A stretch of 14,579 nucleotides of DNA from positions 1 through 14,579 of the forward strand of contig CAKSER010000042.1 in assembly GCA_934447715.1 (NCBI GenBank), written 5' to 3'. Position numbers and translations under genes: made by a program. Positions 6,481 through 14,218 of this stretch are shown in pieces (position 1 is the stretch's first letter; every line of letters begins with the position of its first letter). This DNA is from an uncultured Eubacteriales bacterium. Its GTDB lineage: Bacteria; Bacillota; Clostridia; Oscillospirales; CAG-272. The notes under the pieces were generated by a model. That model made no database searches. It had not been told where the DNA came from and was given only the letters and a program-made list of their open reading frames with translations.

Positions 6481-6532
6481 TTTTTAAACAAAGACCGGTG
6501 GGCAGCGAGATTAAACCGCATACCCACCGGTC
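6481..6532 (-). terminator. Strong intrinsic terminator after the 6572-7378 gene
   Basis: A perfect 10-bp stem (GACCGGTGGG at 6493-6502, CCCACCGGTC at 6523-6532) encloses a 20-base loop. On the minus strand it is followed by TTTGTTTAAAAA, so it works in the direction of the gene at 6572-7378 and possibly of the whole giant-protein transcript. The stop codon of that gene lies 40 bases upstream. Confidence 0.85.
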
Positions 6533-6571
6533 TGTATACTCTTTTGCTCAGACTTCGGCTTGCGCCGCTTG

Positions 6572-7378
6572 CTAATCAGCCTTTTTTGTAAGAGAGAATG
6601 TTTTCGATTCCTTTCCTTTGCCGTCTGTCAGAGTGAGCGTGTTTTTGTCTGCCGTAAAGGCGTATTCCCTGTCGCGTGCGGCTTCGCTTTCAAAATCGAT
6701 ATAAAGCGTACCGTCCTGTATACTGTAGGTAAATGCATAGCTGATTTCCGGCAGGTTAAGCGAGCCGTTCCCCTTGCCGTCAAAGTAATAAACAGTAACG
6801 CCGTCAAGATCCCATGTGCCTTTTAAGGCATCCGCTTTGCCATTGCATGAACGGACAATCAAAGCAACCGCAAATATAAGCGCGGCAAGCGCCAGAACAG
6901 ATAATCCCCTTATAAGCAGCCGTCTGCGCTTCTTTTTCGACAGCTTACGGGGCTGCTTTCGGTTGCCTGTTCCCGGGTTTTCCGCAGGCTGTGCAGAACC
7001 CGTCTGACCGTTTGCGCTGCCGGTTCCGCTTCGGCAACCTATTTTGCCTGATGTTTCATATGCTCCGCCCATCCTGGGGGCAGTACGGTTAGGGCTCTGC
7101 GCCTCCTGCCTTGCTGCATGCGACGTTCGGTTTTCCGAGCGCGAAAGACTGCTTGCTGCCGGTTTTCGATTTTCCGTACACGGTGTTTGGTTTTGCGGAC
7201 ATGGTGTTCGCCTTGCCGCAGGATGCCCTCGGCTTCCTGCCAAATGGCTTCCTGTGGGGCACGGTCGACCTCCCGAACGCGGCGGTCGGCTTGCCGAAGG
7301 AATGCGATCTGCTTCAGGGGCAGGACTTGCGGTTTTTTTATCTAAACCGCATTGCTCTTTCTTTTCTCTTTCATCCAT
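6572..7378 (-). CDS. Membrane protein with disordered cytoplasmic linker and small outer beta domain
   Basis: I chose the ATG at 7376-7378 (268 residues), which has AGGAG 7 bases upstream; the longer open frame would begin with a TTG that lies in a Shine-Dalgarno-like stretch. Residues 1-145 are Pro/Arg/Ser-rich and probably disordered. A basic cluster (KKKRRR, about 148-153) precedes one membrane helix (about 157-176), followed by an extracytoplasmic domain (183-268) with GTWDLDGVTVYYFDGKGNG near 187-205, resembling small lipocalin-like domains such as DUF5640; that match is from memory. The linker between bases 7092 and 7313 reads poorly in this frame (many CGA codons), while a heptad repeat is clear in another frame, pointing to an old pair of frameshifts or sequence errors. 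It ends in a strong terminator. Confidence 0.72.
   Translation of the reverse strand: MDEREKKEQCGLDKKTASPAPEADRIPSASRPPRSGGRPCPTGSHLAGSRGHPAARRTPCPQNQTPCTENRKPAASSLSRSENRTSHAARQEAQSPNRTAPRMGGAYETSGKIGCRSGTGSANGQTGSAQPAENPGTGNRKQPRKLSKKKRRRLLIRGLSVLALAALIFAVALIVRSCNGKADALKGTWDLDGVTVYYFDGKGNGSLNLPEISYAFTYSIQDGTLYIDFESEAARDREYAFTADKNTLTLTDGKGKESKTFSLTKKAD
7328..7351. repeat. Inverted repeat in the first codons of the 6572-7378 gene
   Basis: TGCGGTTT (7328-7335) and AAACCGCA (7344-7351) are perfect 8-base arms around an 8-base loop. In the gene it covers about codons 10-17 and includes the A7 tract. It could fold in the mRNA near the start and dampen translation. Confidence 0.5.
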
Positions 7379-7409
7379 TACAAAACTCCTGTTATTTCGA
7401 TCCTCCTTC

Positions 7410-7431
7410 AAAACGGCAGGAGCTTTCCTGC
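7410..7431 (-). terminator. Weak terminator or attenuator before the 6572-7378 gene
   Basis: On the minus strand GCAGGA-AAGC-TCCTGC (7431-7416) is a perfect 6-bp stem with a 4-base loop, followed by CGTTTTG. It sits just before the GAAGGAGG stretch of the next gene. The T tract is short, so it may be only partial, acting as an attenuator between the giant gene and its downstream neighbour. Confidence 0.45.
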
Positions 7432-7530
7432 TGCTTTGAGGAAAGAGTTTCCGTTCGGATTACTCAGTACGGAAGCCCGGGAATTGCCATTCCGAGCGGT
7501 AAAAGTTCGGATAGTCTCGGTCTTAACCTG

Positions 7531-7571
7531 AGGAAGCGGAAGTAAAAGACCTCCGCTTCCTGTGGTTTTTT
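7531..7571 (+). terminator. Plus-strand intrinsic terminator without an obvious gene
   Basis: AGGAAGCGGA (7531-7540) and TCCGCTTCCT (7552-7561) form a perfect 10-bp stem with an 11-base loop, followed on the plus strand by GTGG and T7566-7571. On the minus strand the T run is missing. No plus-strand gene lies upstream, so it may end an antisense or small RNA, or protect the giant gene from antisense transcription. Confidence 0.6.
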
Positions 7572-7618
7572 CCCTTTTGAAGTAGATCTGAAGCCGATTT
7601 GAAATCGGTCAAAACCGA

Positions 7619-10600
7619 TTATTTACCGCTTCTTTTTCTTCTCGAATAAGCCGCTGTGACTACGCCTGCAGCCGATGTGAGCAGCATTGTGATACAAAGC
7701 CCCATCATACTGCCGTTTCCGGTCTTGGGGTTGTTTTCGCCCGTAGCCGGAATTTCAACAGCCTCCTTCTTGTCATGGCACACCCTGCACTCCTCGTGCT
7801 TGATACCCTTTTCGGTCGCTGCCGCTTCCTTATCGATCTTCCATTCATAGTCGTGGCCGACGGCTGCGACAACAGTCTGTGCCTCTGTTATCTCAACACT
7901 TGCTGTTGCGTCTGCATAGAGCTTTCCGCAGTCGCATCTGTAGTATGCCTTGTTGCCTGCCTCTGTGCAGGCTGCATCCTTTGCCTTAACAGCTGTCAGA
8001 TGATTTGCGCAGATGTGACCGAGTGACGGGTTAATGATATATCCGCATTCGGTGCATGTCTGGTCGTCTGTTTCTGTTGCCTCTGCACCCGGAGTGTGCT
8101 CTGCGAAGTCTGACTTTTCGTTACAGCCCTCGTTTGTGCAGGCGTGCCAGTGACCGGTCTCGTCCTTGCTCCATTCTGTAGAGAAGCTGTGTCCGAGAGC
8201 GCTGCCCTCTGTGGCACCGCAGCCATCGCGCTTACAGGTCTTAGGTTCGGTGCAGGTTGCTTCCTTCCAATCGTGATCAAGTGCAGCTATAACCACGCTA
8301 TCCGGATCTGTAATCTCGGTATTTGCGTTTGCATCTTCAAAAAGCTTGCCGCAGTCGCATCTGTAGTATGCCTTGTTTCCTGTCTCTGTGCAGGTTCCGA
8401 CTTTTGCCTCGACATAGGTAAGGTGGTTTGCGCAGATATGGCCGAGTTTATCTTCAATAATATAACCGCATTCGGCACACTTAACAGGCTCGGTCTCTGT
8501 TGCCGCATCGCGATCCTTTATGTGCGAAATAAGTATGCTGTGTTCGGTGCAGCCTTCGGTTTTGCAGGTGTGAGCGTGTCCGTCGGCACCTGTATAGCCC
8601 CAAGCGGTCGTATCCCAATCGTGTGCTCCGAACTCGCCGTAGGACTGATGGCAGTCATCGCAGATCGCCTTTGTCTTGCATGTAGCAGTACCGCCGTTAC
8701 AGTCCGCAGTTTCGGCATGTGTGCCGTCGACTTCACAGGTACGGGTATGCGTGTTGTTGCCGTTCGATGTCCAATCGCCCCATGTGTGACCGTTATTGAC
8801 CGTTATGTTGATTGTCGTCCTGTTGCCTGCCTTGTCGGCTGCGGAAATTGTATATGTGCCTTCGTCAAGAGTCAGCTTTCCGTTTGTCAGGGTTGCTTCC
8901 TTGCCGTTAAGTGTCACGGCGTCAAGATATTCATCCGTGACGGTCAGTGTAACCGAGCTGCAGTAGGTCCTGCCGTCGTCTGCACCACTTATAACCGGAG
9001 CGGTTGCATCCAGGACAATTCCGTCCGAGCGCAGGTAGTTTACATTGTCTGCTGTATCGGTAATTCTTACATATACAATAAGCTTTGTATCCGGCTTGAT
9101 ACTAAATGTGCCCTCATATGCATTAAAGGTCATTCCCTCGAGCTGCTTGATACCGAGATCGTCGGAGCTGAGAAGATACTCGATTGTATTAATTCCGCTG
9201 CCGTTATCGGTTGCAGAAACTGTTACCGTCTGATCGTTATTGAAGAACAGGTTGAAGGTGACAGTGCTTAAAAACTCTCTCCACCAATTGTCCTTGTCAA
9301 TGCGGATCTCGCCTGCAGGCGCGGTTTTGTCGATCTTATAGTCTTCTGTGATAACCTCGGAGATGATACCGCTTGTCTTATTTCTTACATAGAAGCGCAT
9401 TTTTCCGCTGTCGGTTTCTTCCGATGCTGTCAGAATATCGACCCACTCGCTGTCTGCAGTATTCGAATATGAAAGCTGCCATTCATCCTTTGCCGTAACC
9501 GTGAAGTCAGTATTCTGCCAGTCGTTCGAGTTGACAGAATATTCGCTCTTATCCGAAATATAAGGATTAATGCTTGCGGTAATTCCGGCAGGTTGAACAA
9601 GAGTGTAGTTGTCTTTGTCCGCGCCGGAAAGCGTAAATTCCGTAAAGCTTATAGCGATATTCTCGCCTGCTGCCGACTTAGTAAAGCTCGGCATACCGTT
9701 TACAAGAGCAACATCATCGCCCTTTACAACACCGGCAAGTGTCGGTGTGCCGCTGATAGATGCTCTGTCTGTTCCGTCATAGGTCTTGCTTGCTACAGCA
9801 AGATTTTCGATAGTCAGTTCCTTCTTATTGATATCCGCCGTCAGTCTTGCGGACAGGATCAGCACATAGTTTGCCGCATCCTTGCCCTCGAGCGTGTATT
9901 TGCCGGAGATTATAACCTGCTTGTTTGTACCGAAATTCTTTGTATCAAAGGCTGCCGTCACACCGCTTGTAACGAGCGTGACCTCATCATTTTCTACAAC
10001 ACGGCTTCTGTCAAGGACTGCATTTACTTCCGCATTGGCGGTGCCGTCGTACTCCTTGTCCTTGGCTGTTACATTGACGGTCAGCGATCTCGGTGTAATG
10101 CTTGCCTTGCCTTCCACCGTTTCGGGTGCGATATAGTTCTTTTCAGCCTCGCCCTCAACGCTGAATTTTGCGGTAACGGTTATGTCATTTCCGACATTCG
10201 CATCCGCAAAGCAAACGTCCGACATTCTGTAAAGCAGCTCATCGCCGACATTGCCGGTTACATTAAATGTGTAATCCTCTGCTTCTGTCCTGCCGTCATA
10301 TTCCTTATTCTTTACATCGATAGTGACGTTAAGCACTGCCTTTTCGATAGTAAAATCCCAGCTTGTGCTTGCAATTTCCTCGTTGTTCTTTGCTGCCGTT
10401 ACGGTCAGCCTGTAATCGCCTGCATCAGACGGGCCGACAGAGCCTGTCAGATCTTCTAGCGTGGTATATGTTCCATCCTCGCCCTTTATCTGCCATACAT
10501 AGGTAAATACCGAACCGTCTATAACACTGCCGTTGATTTTTGCAACCGGGTCGGTGCAGACAACAGCCTCGCCGTCGTATGTCTTTTTGCTTTCCGAAAG

Positions 10601-13600
10601 CTCGCTGCCGCCTGCTTTTATAAGCAGCTTCCCTGTAACTTTAGCATCGCGTGTGAGCATCAGACCGCCGTTTTCGTCGGGCGCAAGATAATAATCGGTC
10701 TCATCGCTGAAAAATCCTGTGGTGCTCGTCGTGCCGGTTACAACCGTATTGCCGCGCACGCCGGTGATTCCTACGCTTGCGTCGTCAGACATTCCGGCTG
10801 CATCGACAACGATGGTTTTGGTGCTGGTAAGATATACGTTTTCGGTCTTGCCGCCGGTAATCGTTCCGTTTTCCAGCTTTCCGCCCTTGTTGTTGCCGGT
10901 TATTATCGGATTGCCGGACATTGTGATTGTGCCGTTCGTGCTATTATTTATACCGCCGCCGCGGGCATCAAGCGAGCCTGCTGCAAGGTTTTTTGTAATG
11001 CTTCCGCCTGTTATATTGAGCGTTTTCCAGTTATACACACCGCCGCCGTAGCGCGCGCTGTTGCCGGTGACGCTGCCTCCGGTGATAAAGAGCTTGCTGC
11101 TGTTGTATATACCTCCGCCGTAGGCGCCGCTCTCGTTATCCGAAATGCTTCCGCCGGTCATGGTAAATGTTCCGTCGTTTGACACTCCTCCGCCGTAGTT
11201 GCCGACAGAGTTGCCGGAAATACTTCCGCCGGACAGTGTAAATGTGCCCTTGCTGTACACACCGCCGCCGTTGTTTGCACCGGTATTTCCGGAAATGCTT
11301 CCTCCGGACATAACAAACGTTCCGTTGTTATACACACCGCCGCCGTAGCTGCTTCCTGTGTTATCAGAAATGCTGCCTCCGGTCATGGTAATTGTTCCGT
11401 CGTTATATACACCGCTGCCGGAAGGAGCTGAGTTGTTTGAAATAACGCCGCCGTTCAAATTGAAATCGCGGCTGTAGTAGTTGTATACACCGCCGGCCTT
11501 AGAGCTGTCGGAAACAGAGTTTCCGGAGATTGTACCTCCGTTCATAGTAAACGTCCCGAAGTTGTAGACACCTGCGCCTGCGCCGGTATCGGTCCAGCTG
11601 TTGCCGGTGATATTGCCGTTCCAGAGTGTAAAAATACCGTTTATAAAGATGCCGCGGCCTGTCCCGCCGTCGTTGTGGGTGATCTTTCCTGCCGTCTCAT
11701 TGCAGTCTGTAATCGCCATGTTCATCCGGCTTGTGATGCGGATAACATCCTTGCCGTCCGCACCGATGATGCTCTTGCCGTTAAGGCACAAATTTACTCC
11801 GTCAAAATCACACACCCATGTGGCATCAAGCGTTACATCGCGCTTAAGATAATAGTTGCCTGCCTCGGTGATCTCGCTCAGGTCGTTTATGCCCTTCCAT
11901 GTAAGCGACGTGCCGTCGCAGCCGTTAATCTCATGACCTCCGCAGATGCAGTGATCCTCGTGCACGGCAGGAACAGCCAGCTTTAGTCCTCCTGCGCCGT
12001 CGTTTACAAGCTCATAACCCGTGTTGTCGCTTAAAAGACCGTTTGTTTTTGTCGTACCGGTTACAACAGTGCTGCCGACCGTTCCGGAAATGCCGACCTT
12101 TGCGCCGGAAGCAAGTGCTGAAACGATCGTGATTACTCCCTTTACATACACATTGTTTACACTGTCGCCTGCGGTGTTGCCGTCGATTATCGGCGTGCCG
12201 GAAAGCTTGAAGGTTCCGTAGTTGTACACACCGCCGGCAATAGCGCCCTTGTTGTCGGTAATGCTTCCGCCGTTCATGGTGAATGTGCGGCCGTTGTATA
12301 CGCCGCCGCCCTGTGATTTTGCTATGTTGTCGGAGATTACACCGCCGTACATGTTGAATATGCTGCCGTTATACACACCGCCGCCGAACAGGTAAGCAGT
12401 GTTTTCGGTGATGCTTCCGCCGTACATATTGAATCTGCCGCTGCTGTTCTTAACACCGCCGCCGCTGCCGCCGCTTTCGGTACCGTTTTTCGAAATGCTT
12501 CCGCCGTACAAATTAAACGTGCCGCCTTCGGTATTTAACACGCCTCCGCCGTCCGCGCCGGTGACGTTTTCCGAAATGCTGCCGCCGTACATATTGAATG
12601 TAGCTTCCTTATTATATACGCCGCTGCTTGTGTTGCCGGTGATCATACCGTTCCAAAGTGTCAGAACAGCGCCGGCATAGGTTTCAATACCGCTGCCGCC
12701 CTTACCCTCTCTGTGGGTAATTTTACCGACCGTTTCCTGACAGTCGGTGATCGTCAGGCTCTTATTATAATTAATGCCAATAGTTGCTTTGTGGGTGCCT
12801 CCGACAACCGACTTGCCGTTAAGACAGAGGTTGACATTATAAAGACATACCCACATGTCATCATCCAGTGCTATGTCGTTTTTAAGATAATAGTTTCCGT
12901 TGCTCTTGATCTCGTTTAAGTCGCTTATGCCCTTCCATGTAAGTGAAGTGCCATCGCAGCCGTCGGTATCGTGACCGCCGCAGATGCAGTGGTCGTTATG
13001 TACGGCAGGAACAGCCAGCTTTAGTCCTCCTGCACCGTCGTTTACAAGCTCACAACCTGCGTCGTCGCTGAAAAATCCGGTGGTAAATGTTGTACCGTTT
13101 ATAACCGTGTTGCCAACAATACCCGAAATGCCGATCCTTGCGCCGCTTGTCAGACCGTCGTTTACAGAATTAATTGCTACCTCGTTGGAACGCAGATAGA
13201 CATTTTTCTCTACGCTATCCACCGTGTTGTTTGCTATAGTCGCTGTGCCGGAGACGTTCATTGTTCCGATCTGGTACACCCCGCCGGCAATAACGCCCTT
13301 ATTGTCGGTGATTGTGCCGCCATACATGTTAAAGGTTGCTGATCCCCTGTTGAACACGCCGCCGCTGCTGCCTTTGCCGGTGGCTGTGTTATCGGTTATT
13401 TCGCCGCCGTACATATTAAATGTTCCGCCGTTAATTACGCCGGCTCCGGTATATGTATCAGGGTTCGTATTATTTCTGATTCTGCCGCCGTACATGTTGA
13501 AGTTCTCACCGTTGAATACGCCGCTGTCGCTGTCGTTGCCGGAGATTGTACCGTTCCAAAGGTTAAAGGTGCCTGCGCGGTTATAAACGGTTACACCCGG

Positions 13601-14011
13601 ATGGTTGGGGTTATAGTACTCAATAGTACCCGAACTGCCGCAATCGGTTATCGTGAGGTTTCCGTGATTAAGAATGGTGGTGTACATGGTGTCACCCTGC
13701 ACGCTGTTCCGGCATCTGATTGAATAGCCGTTCAGGCAGAGAGTGATGTTTTCGTCATTAAAGAGGTGCCACCGTTCATCGATCGTCACACTCTGCGTCA
13801 GGTAATAGTTGCCGTCTCCCTTGATTTCACGCAAAGAGGCAATACCTATCCATGTAAGTTCTCCGCCGTGGGATTTGTTACCGCAATCGCTTTTGCCGCA
13901 AACACAGTGAGTGTGCGTGCCGGACCCTGTAGAATCGGAAATCGCGCTTACAGGAATAAGCCCGAGTACGATCACAAGGCACAGCAAAATGCTTAACAAT
14001 CGTTTTTTCAT
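7619..14011 (-). CDS. Giant sortase-anchored beta-helix/YDG/Ig surface protein (2130 residues)
   Basis: A secreted, wall-anchored protein. The signal peptide is residues 1-23 (ends PVSA). Three homologous modules start at about 33, 338 and 684; each has an HxxC-C-G motif, a GNYYL segment, a LCLNG segment, then beta-helix rungs of the type GGVYN-GTFNMYGG-SISGN, ending in GLKLAVPAVH for modules 1 and 2. Rungs number about 5, 7 and 10. Four YDG repeats follow (near 1144, 1238, 1320, 1412), then Ig-like domains with D-TAP motifs (about 1567 and 1668), then a Cys/His-rich repeat region (about 1740-2085) with CxxC pairs. The C-terminus has IPATG (2087-2091), NPKTG (2094-2098), a hydrophobic helix and tail RRKRSGK. 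Role is inferred as adhesion or surface structure; no sortase is in the window. CGGAGAT lies before the ATG. Confidence 0.9.
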   Translation of the reverse strand: MKKRLLSILLCLVIVLGLIPVSAISDSTGSGTHTHCVCGKSDCGNKSHGGELTWIGIASLREIKGDGNYYLTQSVTIDERWHLFNDENITLCLNGYSIRCRNSVQGDTMYTTILNHGNLTITDCGSSGTIEYYNPNHPGVTVYNRAGTFNLWNGTISGNDSDSGVFNGENFNMYGGRIRNNTNPDTYTGAGVINGGTFNMYGGEITDNTATGKGSSGGVFNRGSATFNMYGGTITDNKGVIAGGVYQIGTMNVSGTATIANNTVDSVEKNVYLRSNEVAINSVNDGLTSGARIGISGIVGNTVINGTTFTTGFFSDDAGCELVNDGAGGLKLAVPAVHNDHCICGGHDTDGCDGTSLTWKGISDLNEIKSNGNYYLKNDIALDDDMWVCLYNVNLCLNGKSVVGGTHKATIGINYNKSLTITDCQETVGKITHREGKGGSGIETYAGAVLTLWNGMITGNTSSGVYNKEATFNMYGGSISENVTGADGGGVLNTEGGTFNLYGGSISKNGTESGGSGGGVKNSSGRFNMYGGSITENTAYLFGGGVYNGSIFNMYGGVISDNIAKSQGGGVYNGRTFTMNGGSITDNKGAIAGGVYNYGTFKLSGTPIIDGNTAGDSVNNVYVKGVITIVSALASGAKVGISGTVGSTVVTGTTKTNGLLSDNTGYELVNDGAGGLKLAVPAVHEDHCICGGHEINGCDGTSLTWKGINDLSEITEAGNYYLKRDVTLDATWVCDFDGVNLCLNGKSIIGADGKDVIRITSRMNMAITDCNETAGKITHNDGGTGRGIFINGIFTLWNGNITGNSWTDTGAGAGVYNFGTFTMNGGTISGNSVSDSSKAGGVYNYYSRDFNLNGGVISNNSAPSGSGVYNDGTITMTGGSISDNTGSSYGGGVYNNGTFVMSGGSISGNTGANNGGGVYSKGTFTLSGGSISGNSVGNYGGGVSNDGTFTMTGGSISDNESGAYGGGIYNSSKLFITGGSVTGNSARYGGGVYNWKTLNITGGSITKNLAAGSLDARGGGINNSTNGTITMSGNPIITGNNKGGKLENGTITGGKTENVYLTSTKTIVVDAAGMSDDASVGITGVRGNTVVTGTTSTTGFFSDETDYYLAPDENGGLMLTRDAKVTGKLLIKAGGSELSESKKTYDGEAVVCTDPVAKINGSVIDGSVFTYVWQIKGEDGTYTTLEDLTGSVGPSDAGDYRLTVTAAKNNEEIASTSWDFTIEKAVLNVTIDVKNKEYDGRTEAEDYTFNVTGNVGDELLYRMSDVCFADANVGNDITVTAKFSVEGEAEKNYIAPETVEGKASITPRSLTVNVTAKDKEYDGTANAEVNAVLDRSRVVENDEVTLVTSGVTAAFDTKNFGTNKQVIISGKYTLEGKDAANYVLILSARLTADINKKELTIENLAVASKTYDGTDRASISGTPTLAGVVKGDDVALVNGMPSFTKSAAGENIAISFTEFTLSGADKDNYTLVQPAGITASINPYISDKSEYSVNSNDWQNTDFTVTAKDEWQLSYSNTADSEWVDILTASEETDSGKMRFYVRNKTSGIISEVITEDYKIDKTAPAGEIRIDKDNWWREFLSTVTFNLFFNNDQTVTVSATDNGSGINTIEYLLSSDDLGIKQLEGMTFNAYEGTFSIKPDTKLIVYVRITDTADNVNYLRSDGIVLDATAPVISGADDGRTYCSSVTLTVTDEYLDAVTLNGKEATLTNGKLTLDEGTYTISAADKAGNRTTINITVNNGHTWGDWTSNGNNTHTRTCEVDGTHAETADCNGGTATCKTKAICDDCHQSYGEFGAHDWDTTAWGYTGADGHAHTCKTEGCTEHSILISHIKDRDAATETEPVKCAECGYIIEDKLGHICANHLTYVEAKVGTCTETGNKAYYRCDCGKLFEDANANTEITDPDSVVIAALDHDWKEATCTEPKTCKRDGCGATEGSALGHSFSTEWSKDETGHWHACTNEGCNEKSDFAEHTPGAEATETDDQTCTECGYIINPSLGHICANHLTAVKAKDAACTEAGNKAYYRCDCGKLYADATASVEITEAQTVVAAVGHDYEWKIDKEAAATEKGIKHEECRVCHDKKEAVEIPATGENNPKTGNGSMMGLCITMLLTSAAGVVTAAYSRRKRSGK
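7926..8023 (-). repeat. Cys-repeat copy B of the giant gene
   Basis: This 98-base stretch matches 8349-8446 with few changes and a constant offset of 423 bases. It encodes the segment from GHICANHLT through NKAYYRCDCG. The low divergence suggests a fairly recent duplication or gene conversion within the Cys-rich region. Confidence 0.8.
8349..8446 (-). repeat. Cys-repeat copy A of the giant gene
   Basis: Partner of 7926-8023 at a constant 423-base offset. It encodes the same GHICANHLT to NKAYYRCDCG segment, with cysteines spaced as in small zinc-binding knuckles. Metal binding is a guess. Confidence 0.8.
10890..11650 (-). repeat. Beta-helix rung array of module 3
   Basis: About ten degenerate tandem units of roughly 69-75 bases, each coding one rung (GGGVYN, then GTFTM-GG-SISGN). 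Several neighbouring units share long near-identical stretches of the GGSISGN type. Such arrays change length by slippage or unequal crossing-over, so copy number may differ between strains or be collapsed in an assembly. Confidence 0.8.
11891..12014 (-). repeat. Module 2/3 junction repeat, copy 2
   Basis: A 124-base stretch matching 12929-13052 without gaps at an offset of exactly 1038 bases (346 codons). It encodes the end of module 2 (GAGGLKLAVPAVH) and the start of module 3 (HCICGGH to SLTWKGI). It shows that modules 2 and 3 arose by tandem duplication. Confidence 0.88.
12929..13052 (-). repeat. Module 1/2 junction repeat, copy 1
   Basis: Partner of 11891-12014, covering the end of module 1 and the start of module 2. 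The longest shared runs lie in the GGLKLAVPAV codons. The matching first module start near residue 33 is much more diverged, so the 2/3 duplication is younger. Confidence 0.88.
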
Positions 14012-14026
14012 TTTTATCTCCGTTCC

Positions 14027-14041
14027 GCTGTCGATGACAGC
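14027..14041 (-). other. 5' leader hairpin of the giant gene
   Basis: GCTGTC (14027-14032) and GACAGC (14036-14041) form a perfect 6-bp stem with a 3-base loop, just upstream of the CGGAGAT ribosome binding site and close to the predicted mRNA 5' end. It could protect the transcript end or modulate translation. Confidence 0.55.
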
Positions 14042-14056
14042 ATAAAATTATGATAC

Positions 14057-14085
14057 ATTATAGGACATTATAGGCCGATCAGCAA
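14057..14085 (-). promoter_or_regulatory. Promoter region of the giant surface gene, tandem -10 boxes
   Basis: On the minus strand two perfect TATAAT boxes lie 10 bases apart (14067-14072 and 14057-14062) inside a repeated CTATAATGT. The proximal box has TTGCTG (14080-14085, 3/6) at a 17-base spacing. The weak -35 suggests that an activator may be needed. The leader would be about 40 bases. Confidence 0.6.
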
Positions 14086-14127
14086 AACAGGCTAAAAGAC
14101 CTCGGTTTTCGTTAGAAATCATCCCTA

Positions 14128-14166
14128 AAATTCCTAAATCGCCGCAAAAACCACCCCGAAATTCCT
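14128..14166 (-). repeat. Direct repeats upstream of the giant gene promoter
   Basis: On the minus strand AGGAATTT occurs at 14166-14159 and 14135-14128, 31 bases apart (about three helix turns), each followed by a similar GGG-TG-TT stretch. Position is about 45-80 bases upstream of the -35 box, where activators often bind. Confidence 0.4.
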
Positions 14167-14218
14167 CCCGAGATGATCCGCTAAAGCGCTGTTATGATAA
14201 ATTCGAAAATATTCAATC

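Larger units (their letters stand above)
7379..7618 (-). other. Structured leader between giant surface gene and 6572-7378 gene
   Basis: This 240-base stretch holds no gene but several hairpins. In minus-strand order: competing stems right after the giant gene's stop (7594-7620, where AAATCGG can pair with either neighbour), AGGAAGCGGA/TCCGCTTCCT (7531-7561), GGAAT/ATTCC (7480-7493), TTCCGT/ACGGAA (7449-7474), and GCAGGA/TCCTGC (7416-7431). I see no good minus-strand promoter, so the downstream gene may depend on read-through from the giant gene. I do not recognise a known riboswitch. Confidence 0.5.

Noticed and set aside
7111..7545. Plus-strand open frame with FGFP/FALP-like repeats
   Set aside because: The pattern is the complement of the 21-base repeat in the minus-strand linker; no start signal. 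The repeat is better explained by the GKPNT heptads on the minus strand.
8144..9271. Long plus-strand open frame (375 codons) opposite the giant gene
   Set aside because: It is the antisense shadow of repetitive, codon-biased Cys/Ig coding sequence; Cys/Val/Ile-rich with no domain and no promoter. The same holds for the plus frame at 9593-10459.
10890..13580. Regularly spaced repeats as a CRISPR array
   Set aside because: The repeats are degenerate, in frame, and contiguous beta-helix rung codons with no unique spacers; no cas genes are present.
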